Shown here one piece after another: positions 34,476-42,137 of a stretch of DNA of 64,000 bases. The stretch lies in NCBI GenBank assembly GCA_022072055.1, contig JAJVIK010000002.1, positions 231,615 to 295,614 of the forward strand. The letters are read 5' to 3'. How positions within the stretch are numbered: position 1 is the stretch's first letter; each line of letters starts with the position of its first letter. Origin of the DNA: a bacterium (GTDB taxonomy: Bacteria > Hinthialibacterota > Hinthialibacteria > OLB16). A model generated the notes under the pieces. The model was not told where the DNA came from and made no database searches. It saw nothing but the letters and a program-made list of their open reading frames with translations. The position numbers were made by a program, and so were the translations under genes.

Positions 34476-35633
34476 ATGCCCATGCTCATCCACACTTCCT
34501 GCCGTCACTATCGCGGGTCGCGCCCCTGCATCCCGAACAAGGCGAGAGGCAAGGAATGCCCCACCTGCGATGAACAGGATCCTATCGGGGATCGGATTCT
34601 CCTGATCAAGCTCGGAGCGCCTGGGGATGTGCTCCGGACCACCTCCCTGCTGCCGGGAATCAAGCGGCTCTGGCCGGATTCCGAGCTCACCTGGCTCACT
34701 CGTCGTTCCGCCGCGCCACTGCTTGAGAACCTCCCTCAGATCGACAGGGTCCTCCTCCTTGAGGAGGAAGGCGCGCTCCAAATCCTCGGCGAGAGGTTTG
34801 ATATTTGCATGAACCTCGACAACGATCCGATTGCCTCGGCGCTCGCGACCCAAGAGCGCGCGGTGCGCCACTTGGGGTATGTGCTGGATGACCTGGGTCG
34901 AATTGTGGCGGCCAATCCCGAGGCCACCGCTTGGCTGGAGATGGCTTCGTTCGACCGGGTCAAGCGCGAGAACCGGGACACCTATCAGGCCCACATGCGC
35001 CGGATCGTCGGGCTTGAGGCGGAGAACCCCGACCCGATTCAAATCCGCCTGACCGACAAGGAGCGTGAGGGGGCGCGCGAGCAGTTGCGACATCTCGGAC
35101 TCGCGGGCCATCGACCCTTTGCCTTCAACACCGGCTCCGGCTCGCGTTGGCCGACCAAGCGTTGGCCGCCCGAGCGATTTATCGAACTTGGCTTCCTCCT
35201 TGCCCCGCACTCCCCTTGTCGGATATTGCTGCTTGGCGGGCCGGATGAGGAGGAAACCAACCGGATGCTTGCCCTCGAACGTCCGGATCTCTTTGTCAGT
35301 CCCGGCGCCATGCCCCTCCGGGATTTCCTGGCCCTGGTGGAGACCTGCTCGTTGCTTGTGACTTCGGATACGCTCGCGCTCCATGTCGGACTCGGAACCG
35401 CCGTTCCCACCGTGGGCCTGTTTGGTCCCACCTCAGCCGCCGAGATCGAGGGAGTCACGCCCCTCCTCAAGATCACCTCGCCCAAGGCATGTGTCCACTT
35501 TTACGCCCGAGAGTGCGCCGAATCGCCCTGCTGCATGGAAACCATCACTCCCGCCGATGTCCACGAGCAAGTCCGCTCCGCCGGATGGATCGATTCGGCT
35601 GAGGTGGACATCCCCACCGAGCGACACCCATGA
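34476..35633 (+). CDS. GT9 family glycosyltransferase with N-terminal cysteine motif
   Basis: 385 residues. An N-terminal module with C9, C18, C28 and C31 (C-R-H-Y-R-G, R-P-C and C-P-T-C) looks like a metal-binding element found on some GT9 proteins. The remainder is the ADP-heptose:LPS heptosyltransferase-like fold, with I-L-L-I-K-L-G-A-P-G-D-V-L-R at the start of the first Rossmann domain and F-N-T-G-S-G-S-R-W-P-T-K-R-W-P in the second. The sugar donor may be ADP-heptose or another nucleotide sugar. It overlaps the WecA-like gene by ATGA, so the two probably act in the same surface polysaccharide pathway. Confidence 0.85.
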   Translation: MPMLIHTSCRHYRGSRPCIPNKARGKECPTCDEQDPIGDRILLIKLGAPGDVLRTTSLLPGIKRLWPDSELTWLTRRSAAPLLENLPQIDRVLLLEEEGALQILGERFDICMNLDNDPIASALATQERAVRHLGYVLDDLGRIVAANPEATAWLEMASFDRVKRENRDTYQAHMRRIVGLEAENPDPIQIRLTDKEREGAREQLRHLGLAGHRPFAFNTGSGSRWPTKRWPPERFIELGFLLAPHSPCRILLLGGPDEEETNRMLALERPDLFVSPGAMPLRDFLALVETCSLLVTSDTLALHVGLGTAVPTVGLFGPTSAAEIEGVTPLLKITSPKACVHFYARECAESPCCMETITPADVHEQVRSAGWIDSAEVDIPTERHP

Positions 35634-36847
35634 CACCATCCTCCGCCTCCTGGCTGCTCCTCCTTCAGACCTTCGCGGTGACCGTGCCATGCGTCCACGC
35701 GATCAAGCGCCTCGGGCTTGCCATGGGTTGGGTGGACAAACCCAACGAGCGCAAGATTCATCGCGCTCCGGTGGTCACCATCGGCGGGCTGGGGATCTTC
35801 ATCGGACTTTTTCTGAGCTTTTGTCTGTTCAACCTGTGGCGAGGGGACATCGCGCGGGGGCCCAACGCCGACGGTCTCGTGCGCTACAAGGACCATTTTC
35901 ACCTCTGGCTGCTGTTCGCCTCCAGCGCGATCCTCGTGGTGGTGGGAGTCTGGGATGACCTGCGCGACACCAACCCCTTTGTCAAGCTCGGCTTCCAGAC
36001 CCTCGCGGCGGCCCTCTTCGTGGGGTTGAGGGTCACCTCCGGAGAGACCTGGCAATTTCAACAACTGAACCTTGCTTACTTCATCGACCTGGTGGTGATC
36101 ACCGGCTGGATCGTGCTGCTCCTCAACGCCATAAACCTTATCGATGGGCTGGATGGACTCGCGGCGGGGACTGTCGCCATTGCCGCCTTCTGGCTGATGT
36201 TGGCCAACCGTCCGATGGAGAACCACTTCCTCACCTGGGTGGCGGCGATGCTGGTGGGCGGGTGTCTCGCCTTCCTGGTTTTCAACTTCAATCCGGCCAC
36301 GATCTTCATGGGCGACACCGGCGCCCTTCTGCTCGGGCTTTGGCTCGGCGCGGGTTCGGGAGAAGGAGAATTCCTGAAGCTTTCCGGACTGATCCTGGCC
36401 ACCCCCCTAGTGCTTTTGGTGGTGCCGCTGCTTGAAGTGATTTCCTCCACTCTCAGGCGGCTGCTTGGAGGACAGGGGGTGTTTCGCGCGGACAGCCGTC
36501 ACATGCACCACCGACTGCTACGGCTTGGGTTCCGTCACCGGAACATTGTGCTGTTCTATTACGGGATCACCTTCTTCCTCGGAATGCTTGGGTTTCTTCT
36601 CGCGCCGGGCTCCTTTCACCCGGTCACCAAAGCCCCGATTCCGCGGATCGCAAACCCCACCATGATGTTCGGAATGCTCGTGGTGGTCGGTGGCGGGGTG
36701 TTGATGGCTTTCACCGCGCTCTCCGCCATCGAGCGACGTTTCGAGCGCGCGATCCAGGAAATCACCTCACGCTACGAGAGCGGGAAAGAGATCAAGCGCG
36801 AACTCCAGGGGTTGATCGAGGAGGAGAAGGCGGTCAACGAATCTTAG
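35630..36847 (+). CDS. WecA/MraY-family polyprenyl-phosphate sugar-1-phosphate transferase
   Basis: 405 residues with about 10-11 membrane helices. Signature loops are V-D-K-P-N-E-R-K-I-H (lipid-substrate loop), N-L-I-D-G-L-D-G-L (catalytic Asp pair), F-M-G-D-T-G-A-L and R-H-M-H-H-R-L (nucleotide-binding histidines). The enzyme transfers a HexNAc-1-phosphate from UDP-sugar to undecaprenyl phosphate and starts glycan assembly. The last 50 residues form a charged coiled coil. The ATG overlaps the GT9 stop by 4 bases. Confidence 0.9.
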   Translation: MTPSSASWLLLLQTFAVTVPCVHAIKRLGLAMGWVDKPNERKIHRAPVVTIGGLGIFIGLFLSFCLFNLWRGDIARGPNADGLVRYKDHFHLWLLFASSAILVVVGVWDDLRDTNPFVKLGFQTLAAALFVGLRVTSGETWQFQQLNLAYFIDLVVITGWIVLLLNAINLIDGLDGLAAGTVAIAAFWLMLANRPMENHFLTWVAAMLVGGCLAFLVFNFNPATIFMGDTGALLLGLWLGAGSGEGEFLKLSGLILATPLVLLVVPLLEVISSTLRRLLGGQGVFRADSRHMHHRLLRLGFRHRNIVLFYYGITFFLGMLGFLLAPGSFHPVTKAPIPRIANPTMMFGMLVVVGGGVLMAFTALSAIERRFERAIQEITSRYESGKEIKRELQGLIEEEKAVNES

Positions 36848-36850
36848 GGG

Positions 36851-38296
36851 TCATTCCAGGGATGCCTCTTCCGCCGGCCGGGGTCGCAGGATCCCATAGA
36901 GCAAGCTGATTCCCCCCACCAGCGCCAGGGCGATGAGCAGCGGCAAAAGCTTTTCGATCGCTTCCGTTTGCCCCTGTTCGCGGGCCCTCTGATAACCCGC
37001 GATCATCTTCCAGGCGCCGTTCCCGATCATCGCCAGGCAGATCCCAGCCCCAAGCGCCGGAATCGCCGCCGGAACCTCGAATCCTCCCCGCGCCTCTCCC
37101 GGACGCCGTTTCAGGATCACAAGCGCGACATTCACCACGGTGAACGATCCGAGCAGCAGCAGCGAGGTTGCTTGAGCAAGCGAGGCGATACTCCCGACCG
37201 CCACCAAGACCAGCACGATTGCCAGCAGGATCAGGATGGCCACATGCGGAGTGCGCCGATTCGGATGCACCTTCCCCAGAAACGCGGGAAGCAATCCCTG
37301 TTTGGCCATCCCATAGACAAGCCGCGATCCCATGATGAAGTTGAGCAGCGCGGTGTTCATCACCGCGAACATGGCCACGAACGCGAACACCTGAGGCTTG
37401 ACCCAAGGGGCCGCCTTGTCCACCACAAGGTAAAGCGCGGGCTTGTCCGAGGCGGCGAGCTCCGCCGAGGGGACCACCGAGACCGCCACCACGCTGACTG
37501 TCATGTAGATGCAAGTGGCGAGCAGGAGTGCCCCGACCAAGGCCAGCGGCAGGGTGCGTTCCGGCTTCTTCACCTCCTCGGAGACATTCAACAGATCCTC
37601 GAATCCGATGAACGAAAAAAAGGTCAGCACCGCGCCGCCGAGGACCAGCATGAGGCTCAAGTCCCCACTGGGGTTGTTCGGGGAGGAAGCGTCCAGGTAA
37701 TCCACTCCACCGACAAACCGCAGGCCGAAGGCGATGATGAACAGGAGTCCCGCGGTCTCGATCACGGTGCAGAGCGCGTTCAGCCAGGCCGATTCTCGGA
37801 TGCCCCAGAAGTTCACGAAGGCTAGCGCGAGGAGGAACGGAAGGGCCACGGACCGTGTCGTCCACTCCGAACCCATCGCCGATATTCGCGGATCGAGGAC
37901 GCTCAGGAAGTAATTCGAGAACACATGGCTGGCGGTGGCCATCGAGGTGAGTCCCGAAAACAGAACTGCAAGCCCCACGAGGTACGTGAGGAACGGAGCG
38001 CGATAGGCGCGCTGAGTGATGTAGGCCGCGCCCGCCGCACGGGGGTAGCGCGAGCCGAGGCAGGCGTAAGAGAGGCCGGTGAGACCCGCCGCGACCATGC
38101 TGGCGGCGAAGGCCATCCAGAGGGCATTTCCCAGCCCCTGCGCCGCCGCCCCGATGGTCCCGTAGATTCCCGCCCCGAGCATGTTGCCGAGACCATAGAG
38201 GGTGAGCGAGAACAGGCCCAGGCGGCGCTGAAGCGTGGGGTGAGTGTCGGCAATCCCTTCCCGCGCCGGAGGCTGTATCGAGTCTATCGGGGGCAT
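36851..38296 (-). CDS. APC family amino-acid permease
   Basis: 481 residues from ATG 38296 with about 12 membrane spans. The first span contains the APC signature G-L-G-N-M-L-G-A-G-I-Y-G, and the third carries Y-P-R-A-A-G-A-A-Y. It fits the cationic amino acid/polyamine branch of amino-acid-polyamine-organocation transporters; the substrate is not predictable. A longer start (GTG 38335) is possible. It converges with the WecA-like gene (3 bases apart) and is divergent from the toxin/antitoxin operon. Confidence 0.85.
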   Translation of the reverse strand: MPPIDSIQPPAREGIADTHPTLQRRLGLFSLTLYGLGNMLGAGIYGTIGAAAQGLGNALWMAFAASMVAAGLTGLSYACLGSRYPRAAGAAYITQRAYRAPFLTYLVGLAVLFSGLTSMATASHVFSNYFLSVLDPRISAMGSEWTTRSVALPFLLALAFVNFWGIRESAWLNALCTVIETAGLLFIIAFGLRFVGGVDYLDASSPNNPSGDLSLMLVLGGAVLTFFSFIGFEDLLNVSEEVKKPERTLPLALVGALLLATCIYMTVSVVAVSVVPSAELAASDKPALYLVVDKAAPWVKPQVFAFVAMFAVMNTALLNFIMGSRLVYGMAKQGLLPAFLGKVHPNRRTPHVAILILLAIVLVLVAVGSIASLAQATSLLLLGSFTVVNVALVILKRRPGEARGGFEVPAAIPALGAGICLAMIGNGAWKMIAGYQRAREQGQTEAIEKLLPLLIALALVGGISLLYGILRPRPAEEASLE

Positions 38297-38336
38297 GGAA
38301 AGGTGAGTCTTGCATGATCCCGGAAGGGAAACCACC

Positions 38337-38365
38337 TTGAAGGGATATAGCGTATATGGTATAAA
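38337..38365 (+). promoter_or_regulatory. Promoter of the toxin/antitoxin operon
   Basis: TTGAAG (38337-38342), a 17-base spacer and TATAAA (38360-38365), with TG one base upstream of the -10. It is the best promoter match in the window, 15 bases before the toxin ATG. Confidence 0.65.
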
Positions 38366-38379
38366 GCGGAAATGGGACC

Positions 38380-38712
38380 ATGTGGAAGGTCACTTTCTAT
38401 AGTCCCGAGGTCGAGTCAAGGATTCTTGCACTCCCGGCGGGATTCCTTGCCCGTTTCCTGAGATATGCCGAGCGGATGGAGGTCTATGGCCCCAATCTCG
38501 GGATGCCCCACACTCGGGTGATGGAGGGAGGGCTCTTCGAGCTTCGGCTCAAGGCCGCGGAGGGAATTGCCAGAGTCTTCTATTGCACTCTCGTGGGGCG
38601 CGAAATTGTGATACTCCACCAGTTCGTGAAGAAATCCCAAAAGACCCCACAAAGGGAACTCGAAATCGCTCGCAAACGGATGAAGGAGATCAAGGATGCG
38701 GAGAGGACTTAA
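38380..38712 (+). CDS. RelE/HigB-like toxin (Gp49 family)
   Basis: 110 residues, the usual size of HigB/Gp49-like ribosome-dependent mRNA interferases. F-E-L-R-L, A-R-V-F-Y-C and I-V-I-L-H-Q-F-V-K-K-S-Q-K-T-P are the family's conserved strands and basic helix. Toxin first, antitoxin second, with a 17-base overlap, is the higBA order. A strong promoter lies just upstream. Confidence 0.85.
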   Translation: MWKVTFYSPEVESRILALPAGFLARFLRYAERMEVYGPNLGMPHTRVMEGGLFELRLKAAEGIARVFYCTLVGREIVILHQFVKKSQKTPQRELEIARKRMKEIKDAERT

Positions 38713-39037
38713 AGCTTTTAAGGCTCGCGCGTTTGCAAGACCTGAGGTTCGGGTTGAATACGACAAACTGGCGGATGAATTCGCATATCTCGATGAAATC
38801 CTGAAAGCTCGCGTCGAGAGCGGACTTACTCAGGCGCAAGTCGCCAAGCGGATTGGGACAACTCAATCCGCGGTGGCGCGGCTTGAGTCAGGGTGCGGGA
38901 CGCATTCCCCAACTGTTGCCACGCTTCGCCGGTACGCGTCGGCGCTTGGGTACAGATTGGAGGTGCGATTGGTTAAGGAACAGAGGCCTCGAACATGGCT
39001 GCCAGAATCGACGCCAATCCGTGAACAAGTGCGATAG
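38696..39037 (+). CDS. HigA-like antitoxin with XRE helix-turn-helix
   Basis: 113 residues. The HTH (about residues 44-72) reads L-T-Q-A-Q-V-A-K-R-I-G-T-T-Q-S-A-V-A-R-L, a classical XRE/Cro fold. It starts inside the toxin gene. It should neutralise the toxin and repress the shared promoter. The N-terminal 30 residues probably contact the toxin. Confidence 0.85.
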   Translation: MRRGLKAFKARAFARPEVRVEYDKLADEFAYLDEILKARVESGLTQAQVAKRIGTTQSAVARLESGCGTHSPTVATLRRYASALGYRLEVRLVKEQRPRTWLPESTPIREQVR

Positions 39038-39284
39038 TCAGACTAGAAATCCATCGAGCCGTTGGAATCCCGGGCGATCGCGGCAACGGTATTTCCCCCC
39101 CCTTCTTACCCCCCATCCGTATTCGCATCCGCACCGCGATGATGATCATGAGGGCCACGATGACTCCCTTCAGGTAAGAGTTGTCCTCCCCTCTGAATCT
39201 CATCCGGAGACCGCCGCGACAGGACGCGAAGGAGATCTGCTCCAAGCTGGAATACTCCTGGCCGTTGAAAATGATCCGTGTCAT
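38973..39284 (-). CDS. Small putative membrane protein, possibly degraded
   Basis: 103 codons. The start M-T-R-I-I-F-N-G-Q-E-Y-S-S-L-E-Q resembles the conserved opening of a family of small bacterial hypothetical proteins, and a GGAGGAGGG ribosome binding site lies about 12 bases upstream. One hydrophobic segment (Y-L-K-G-V-I-V-A-L-M-I-I-I) follows, then a basic, low-quality tail. The 3' end runs antisense into the antitoxin gene, which suggests that the reading frame has been shifted or extended and that the true protein is shorter or broken. It lies 24 bases after the KptA-like stop, probably in that operon. Confidence 0.4.
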   Translation of the reverse strand: MTRIIFNGQEYSSLEQISFASCRGGLRMRFRGEDNSYLKGVIVALMIIIAVRMRIRMGGKKGGEIPLPRSPGIPTARWISSLTIALVHGLASILAAMFEASVP

Positions 39285-39308
39285 TCGCGGATATCCCTCC
39301 TCCGAACT

Positions 39309-40103
39309 TCAGTTCCCCCTGCGTTTTTCCTTCCGGGCGGCGTCCTTCCAGTCCACCCGCTTGCGCTCGCGCTGGCGCTTGAGGAGTTGCTTGGCCGCTT
39401 CCGGGTCACGCGCGATCAGGCGGTCCATCGCAGGGTTCCAGGCGCTCGATTGGGCCAGGGAGTCGAGAGAGGGAAGTCGCGGGCCTTCGGTCTTGGCCGG
39501 TTTGGGTTTCTTGACCGGGCGATCTTCCAGCTCCTCCTTGGGGGGAGGACCGAACAGGGCCTCGGGTGGCAGCATGTTGGCCACGAACAGGTGGCTTCCG
39601 TACGACAAGAGACGTGTCCCTCGCGCCTCGGCGATCCGAGTGTTGACCTCCAGCAGGATCGGCTTGGGCTCGCGCCGTCGCGCGATGCGCAGCGCCATCT
39701 CCGCCTCGCGGGCCAGCACGATCTCCTCGTTGTTCGCCGGCTGGATGCCATCGCGCCGATGGACTGCGTAGGGTTTGCGACGTGACCCGTAGTAAAGCAG
39801 TGTTGGAGGAGGATTCTGCTCGCGTTGCGGAGGATGGAGGGTTCCTTCCGGGTCGGGAACAAGCCGCACCCGCTTGTCATCAAACTCGAACGGGCAAGGG
39901 TCCATCTGCCAGGCGAGGTCTGCCAGCCGAGTCGGCGTCATTCCGGGCCAAGCCTTATCCTCCGCGAGGGCAAGCGCCAGATTCTTGAGCGGGCACCATC
40001 CCTCGGGATCCGGGACCAAGCCATACTCGTCGGGGGCCACCCCCAGGATGTACCGCAGGGTCCGGGCGAGGGATTCGCACCGCTGCCGGGTCGCTCGGTC
40101 CAT
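39309..40103 (-). CDS. KptA/Tpt1-like RNA 2'-phosphotransferase-fold protein, active site altered
   Basis: 264 residues. The layout follows KptA/Tpt1: an N-terminal winged helix (L-A-R-T-L-R-Y-I-L-G, P-E-G-W-C-P-L, W-P-G-M-T), then the ADP-ribosyltransferase-like half (P-P-T-L-L-Y-Y-G-S and I-L-L-E-V-N-T). However, the usual L-R-H of the first motif reads I-L-G-V here, the G-H-S motif is missing and L-Y-H-G-T is L-Y-Y-G-S. The protein has probably lost or changed the tRNA splicing-type 2'-phosphate transfer activity. An extra basic, Lys/Arg-rich tail (about 190-264) could bind nucleic acid. Confidence 0.6.
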   Translation of the reverse strand: MDRATRQRCESLARTLRYILGVAPDEYGLVPDPEGWCPLKNLALALAEDKAWPGMTPTRLADLAWQMDPCPFEFDDKRVRLVPDPEGTLHPPQREQNPPPTLLYYGSRRKPYAVHRRDGIQPANNEEIVLAREAEMALRIARRREPKPILLEVNTRIAEARGTRLLSYGSHLFVANMLPPEALFGPPPKEELEDRPVKKPKPAKTEGPRLPSLDSLAQSSAWNPAMDRLIARDPEAAKQLLKRQRERKRVDWKDAARKEKRRGN

Positions 40104-40115
40104 GGTGGGAGGGCG

Positions 40116-40493
40116 TCAGGCGTTCTTCTTCTTGAGCTCCGCCTCGGCCATTTTCTGGCGCGCCGCCACCAGCCCCTTCAGAATGCGGTCGTTATTGGGC
40201 ATCAACCGATCGGCGCGCTGCCAAGCGTTGTAAGCGGCCTCGTATTCCCCCAATTTATAATGGACACTCCCCAAGTAAAACCGGTAACTCGCGTTCCCCT
40301 CGTCCAGCTTGATCAGCTGGGTCAGCAACCCCTTGGCGTCGATGACCTGCCCGGCTTGGATACGCTGCATGGCCTCGGCGAAAAGGCTCTCCGCGCTGCG
40401 ACCCCCGGTCTCCATCTTGTACTCGGCGCCGCAGCTCGGACAAAACCCGGTGGTGTTGTCGAACATTTCCCCGCAAACCGCGCAAATCGCCAT
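40116..40493 (-). CDS. Zinc-ribbon protein with TPR repeats
   Basis: 125 residues. C4-A-V-C7 and C18-P-S-C21 form a zinc ribbon. Helical TPR-like repeats follow (about 30-115: A-K-G-L-L-T-Q-L-I-K-L-D-E, Y-K-L-G-E-Y-E-A-A-Y). It is probably a protein-interaction adaptor of unknown partner. It lies 12 bases upstream of the KptA-like gene. Confidence 0.75.
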   Translation of the reverse strand: MAICAVCGEMFDNTTGFCPSCGAEYKMETGGRSAESLFAEAMQRIQAGQVIDAKGLLTQLIKLDEGNASYRFYLGSVHYKLGEYEAAYNAWQRADRLMPNNDRILKGLVAARQKMAEAELKKKNA

Positions 40494-40560
40494 GATGCCT
40501 CTCCCTTCCCGGGCGGTTCCGGGACCGATCCGCGCGGAACCGCCTCAAAGACTGGAAAGC

Positions 40561-40589
40561 ATGGTATCAGTCCGCACCAGCGCGGTTAA
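40561..40589 (-). promoter_or_regulatory. Putative minus-strand promoter for the zinc-ribbon/KptA-like operon
   Basis: Read on the minus strand: TTAACC (40589-40584), a 17-base spacer and TACCAT (40566-40561) with TG in the extended -10 position. Confidence 0.35.
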
Positions 40590-40626
40590 CCCCAGTCCGC
40601 GCGATGAGTGCCACGGCATCTCCCCT

Positions 40627-40653
40627 TTGACACTCGCGCATATCGGCTACCAT
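40627..40653 (+). promoter_or_regulatory. Putative promoter of proA
   Basis: TTGACA at 40627-40632 and TACCAT at 40648-40653; the 15-base spacer is short. It lies 56 bases before the ATG at 40709. Confidence 0.35.
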
Positions 40654-40708
40654 GAGACCATCCCGGGGACTCCCATGTCCCCTCGTTATTCGGGAGGATT
40701 GCTTCGCC

Positions 40709-41980
40709 ATGACGGATGTTCGCGAATCAGTGCACCACCTTGCCGCGCACGCCCGGGCGGCTTCGCGCCTTGGGCGACGGCTTTCGACCACGCAGAAGAA
40801 CGATGTTCTTCTCACCTGCGCGCGGTTGATCGAGGAGCGCCTCCCCGACCTCCGCAAGGAGAACGCGTTGGATCTGGAAGCGGGGCGGGGGCATGGACTG
40901 TCCTCGGCCATGCTGGACAGGCTCACTCTTTCCGACAAGACCGTGCGAGCCATGACCGAGGGTCTGCGCGAAGTGGCCGCCCTCCCCGATCCGGTTTACG
41001 AGATCACCCATGCCTGGCGTCGCCCCAACGGCCTGGAGATCGCGCGCATGCAGGTGCCGCTCGGAGTGATCGCGATCATCTATGAGTCGAGACCCAATGT
41101 GACTATCGACGCCGCCGCATTGTGCTTCAAGGCGGGCAACGCCACCATCCTTCGGGGCGGCTCCGAGGCGTTTTATTCCAACCGCGCCTTGACTCAAGTG
41201 TTCCGCGAGGCCTGCTCGCTTCACAGTGTTGAGCCGGATGTGGTCCAATCGCTGGAGACCACCGACCGGGAGGCCGTGGGGGCGTTGCTCAAACTGGACA
41301 GCCTGATCGATGTGGTCATCCCGCGAGGCGGAAGGAGCCTGATCGAGCGCGTGGTCGAGGAATCCCGCATCCCGGTCATCAAGCATTATGACGGCATCTG
41401 CCATGTTTATGTGGACCGTGACGCCGACCTCGACATGGCGGATGAGATTGTTTTCAACGCCAAGGTGCAGCGCCCGGGCGTTTGCAACGCGATGGAGACC
41501 CTCCTCGTGCATGAGGCGGTGGCGGACTCGTTCCTCCCAGGGGCGCTCAAGCGCCTCGCGGCGGCGGGAGTCGAGCTCCGAGTGGACGAGCGAACCAGAA
41601 GGGCGGCGCAAGGTCAGGGAATCGAGCTCAAGCCGGTCACCGAGGAAGACTGGCGGACCGAGTACTTGGAGCTCATCCTGAGCGTCGCGGTGGTTCCGGA
41701 CCTCGAAGCGGCTATTGATCACATCGAAACTTACGGTTCCCACCACACCGACACGATTGTCACACGCTCGTGGGAGGCGGCCCGTCGCTTCCAGATGGAG
41801 GTGGATTCCTCAACCGTCCTGGTGAACGCCTCCACCCGCTTTTCCGATGGACAACAGTTTGGCCTCGGAGCGGAAATCGGAATCAGCACGGATAAGCTCC
41901 ACGCCCGAGGCCCGATGGGACTGACCGACCTGGTCTGCAAGAAGTTCGTGGTTTCGGGGAACGGTCAAATCCGGACCTGA
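40709..41980 (+). CDS. proA: Glutamate-5-semialdehyde dehydrogenase (gamma-glutamyl phosphate reductase)
   Basis: 423 residues, the normal ProA length, from ATG 40709 with GGAGG 11 bases upstream. The catalytic cysteine is C259 in V-Q-R-P-G-V-C-N-A-M-E-T. P-L-G-V-I-A-I-I-Y-E-S-R-P-N-V and S-H-H-T-D-T-I-V-T are also diagnostic. The enzyme reduces gamma-glutamyl phosphate to glutamate semialdehyde, the second step of proline synthesis. proB is not in the window. Confidence 0.97.
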   Translation: MTDVRESVHHLAAHARAASRLGRRLSTTQKNDVLLTCARLIEERLPDLRKENALDLEAGRGHGLSSAMLDRLTLSDKTVRAMTEGLREVAALPDPVYEITHAWRRPNGLEIARMQVPLGVIAIIYESRPNVTIDAAALCFKAGNATILRGGSEAFYSNRALTQVFREACSLHSVEPDVVQSLETTDREAVGALLKLDSLIDVVIPRGGRSLIERVVEESRIPVIKHYDGICHVYVDRDADLDMADEIVFNAKVQRPGVCNAMETLLVHEAVADSFLPGALKRLAAAGVELRVDERTRRAAQGQGIELKPVTEEDWRTEYLELILSVAVVPDLEAAIDHIETYGSHHTDTIVTRSWEAARRFQMEVDSSTVLVNASTRFSDGQQFGLGAEIGISTDKLHARGPMGLTDLVCKKFVVSGNGQIRT

Positions 41981-42083
41981 GCGCCGCGATGGCGAAACCA
42001 AGGGTGGAAGGGAAAGGTCGCCTGCGCGCCATCCATTGGAAGTCAGCCAAAGGTAGAAAACGCGAGATTTCCGGCAGCGACCG

Positions 42084-42092
42084 TGGTACAAT
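42084..42092 (+). promoter_or_regulatory. Putative extended -10 promoter of the PAS kinase gene
   Basis: TG-G-TACAAT: TG at 42084-42085 and -10 at 42087-42092. No good -35 box is seen. It lies 46 bases before the ATG at 42138. Confidence 0.45.
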
Positions 42093-42137
42093 AGAGAGTA
42101 TTAAACACCGGAATGCCAGTGTCAGGAGAGGCTCGCC

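Noticed and set aside
36834-38393. 519-codon frame overlapping the APC permease on the same strand
   Set aside because: It is a Gly/Arg/His-rich frame shadow; the other frame shows clear membrane spans and the APC signature.
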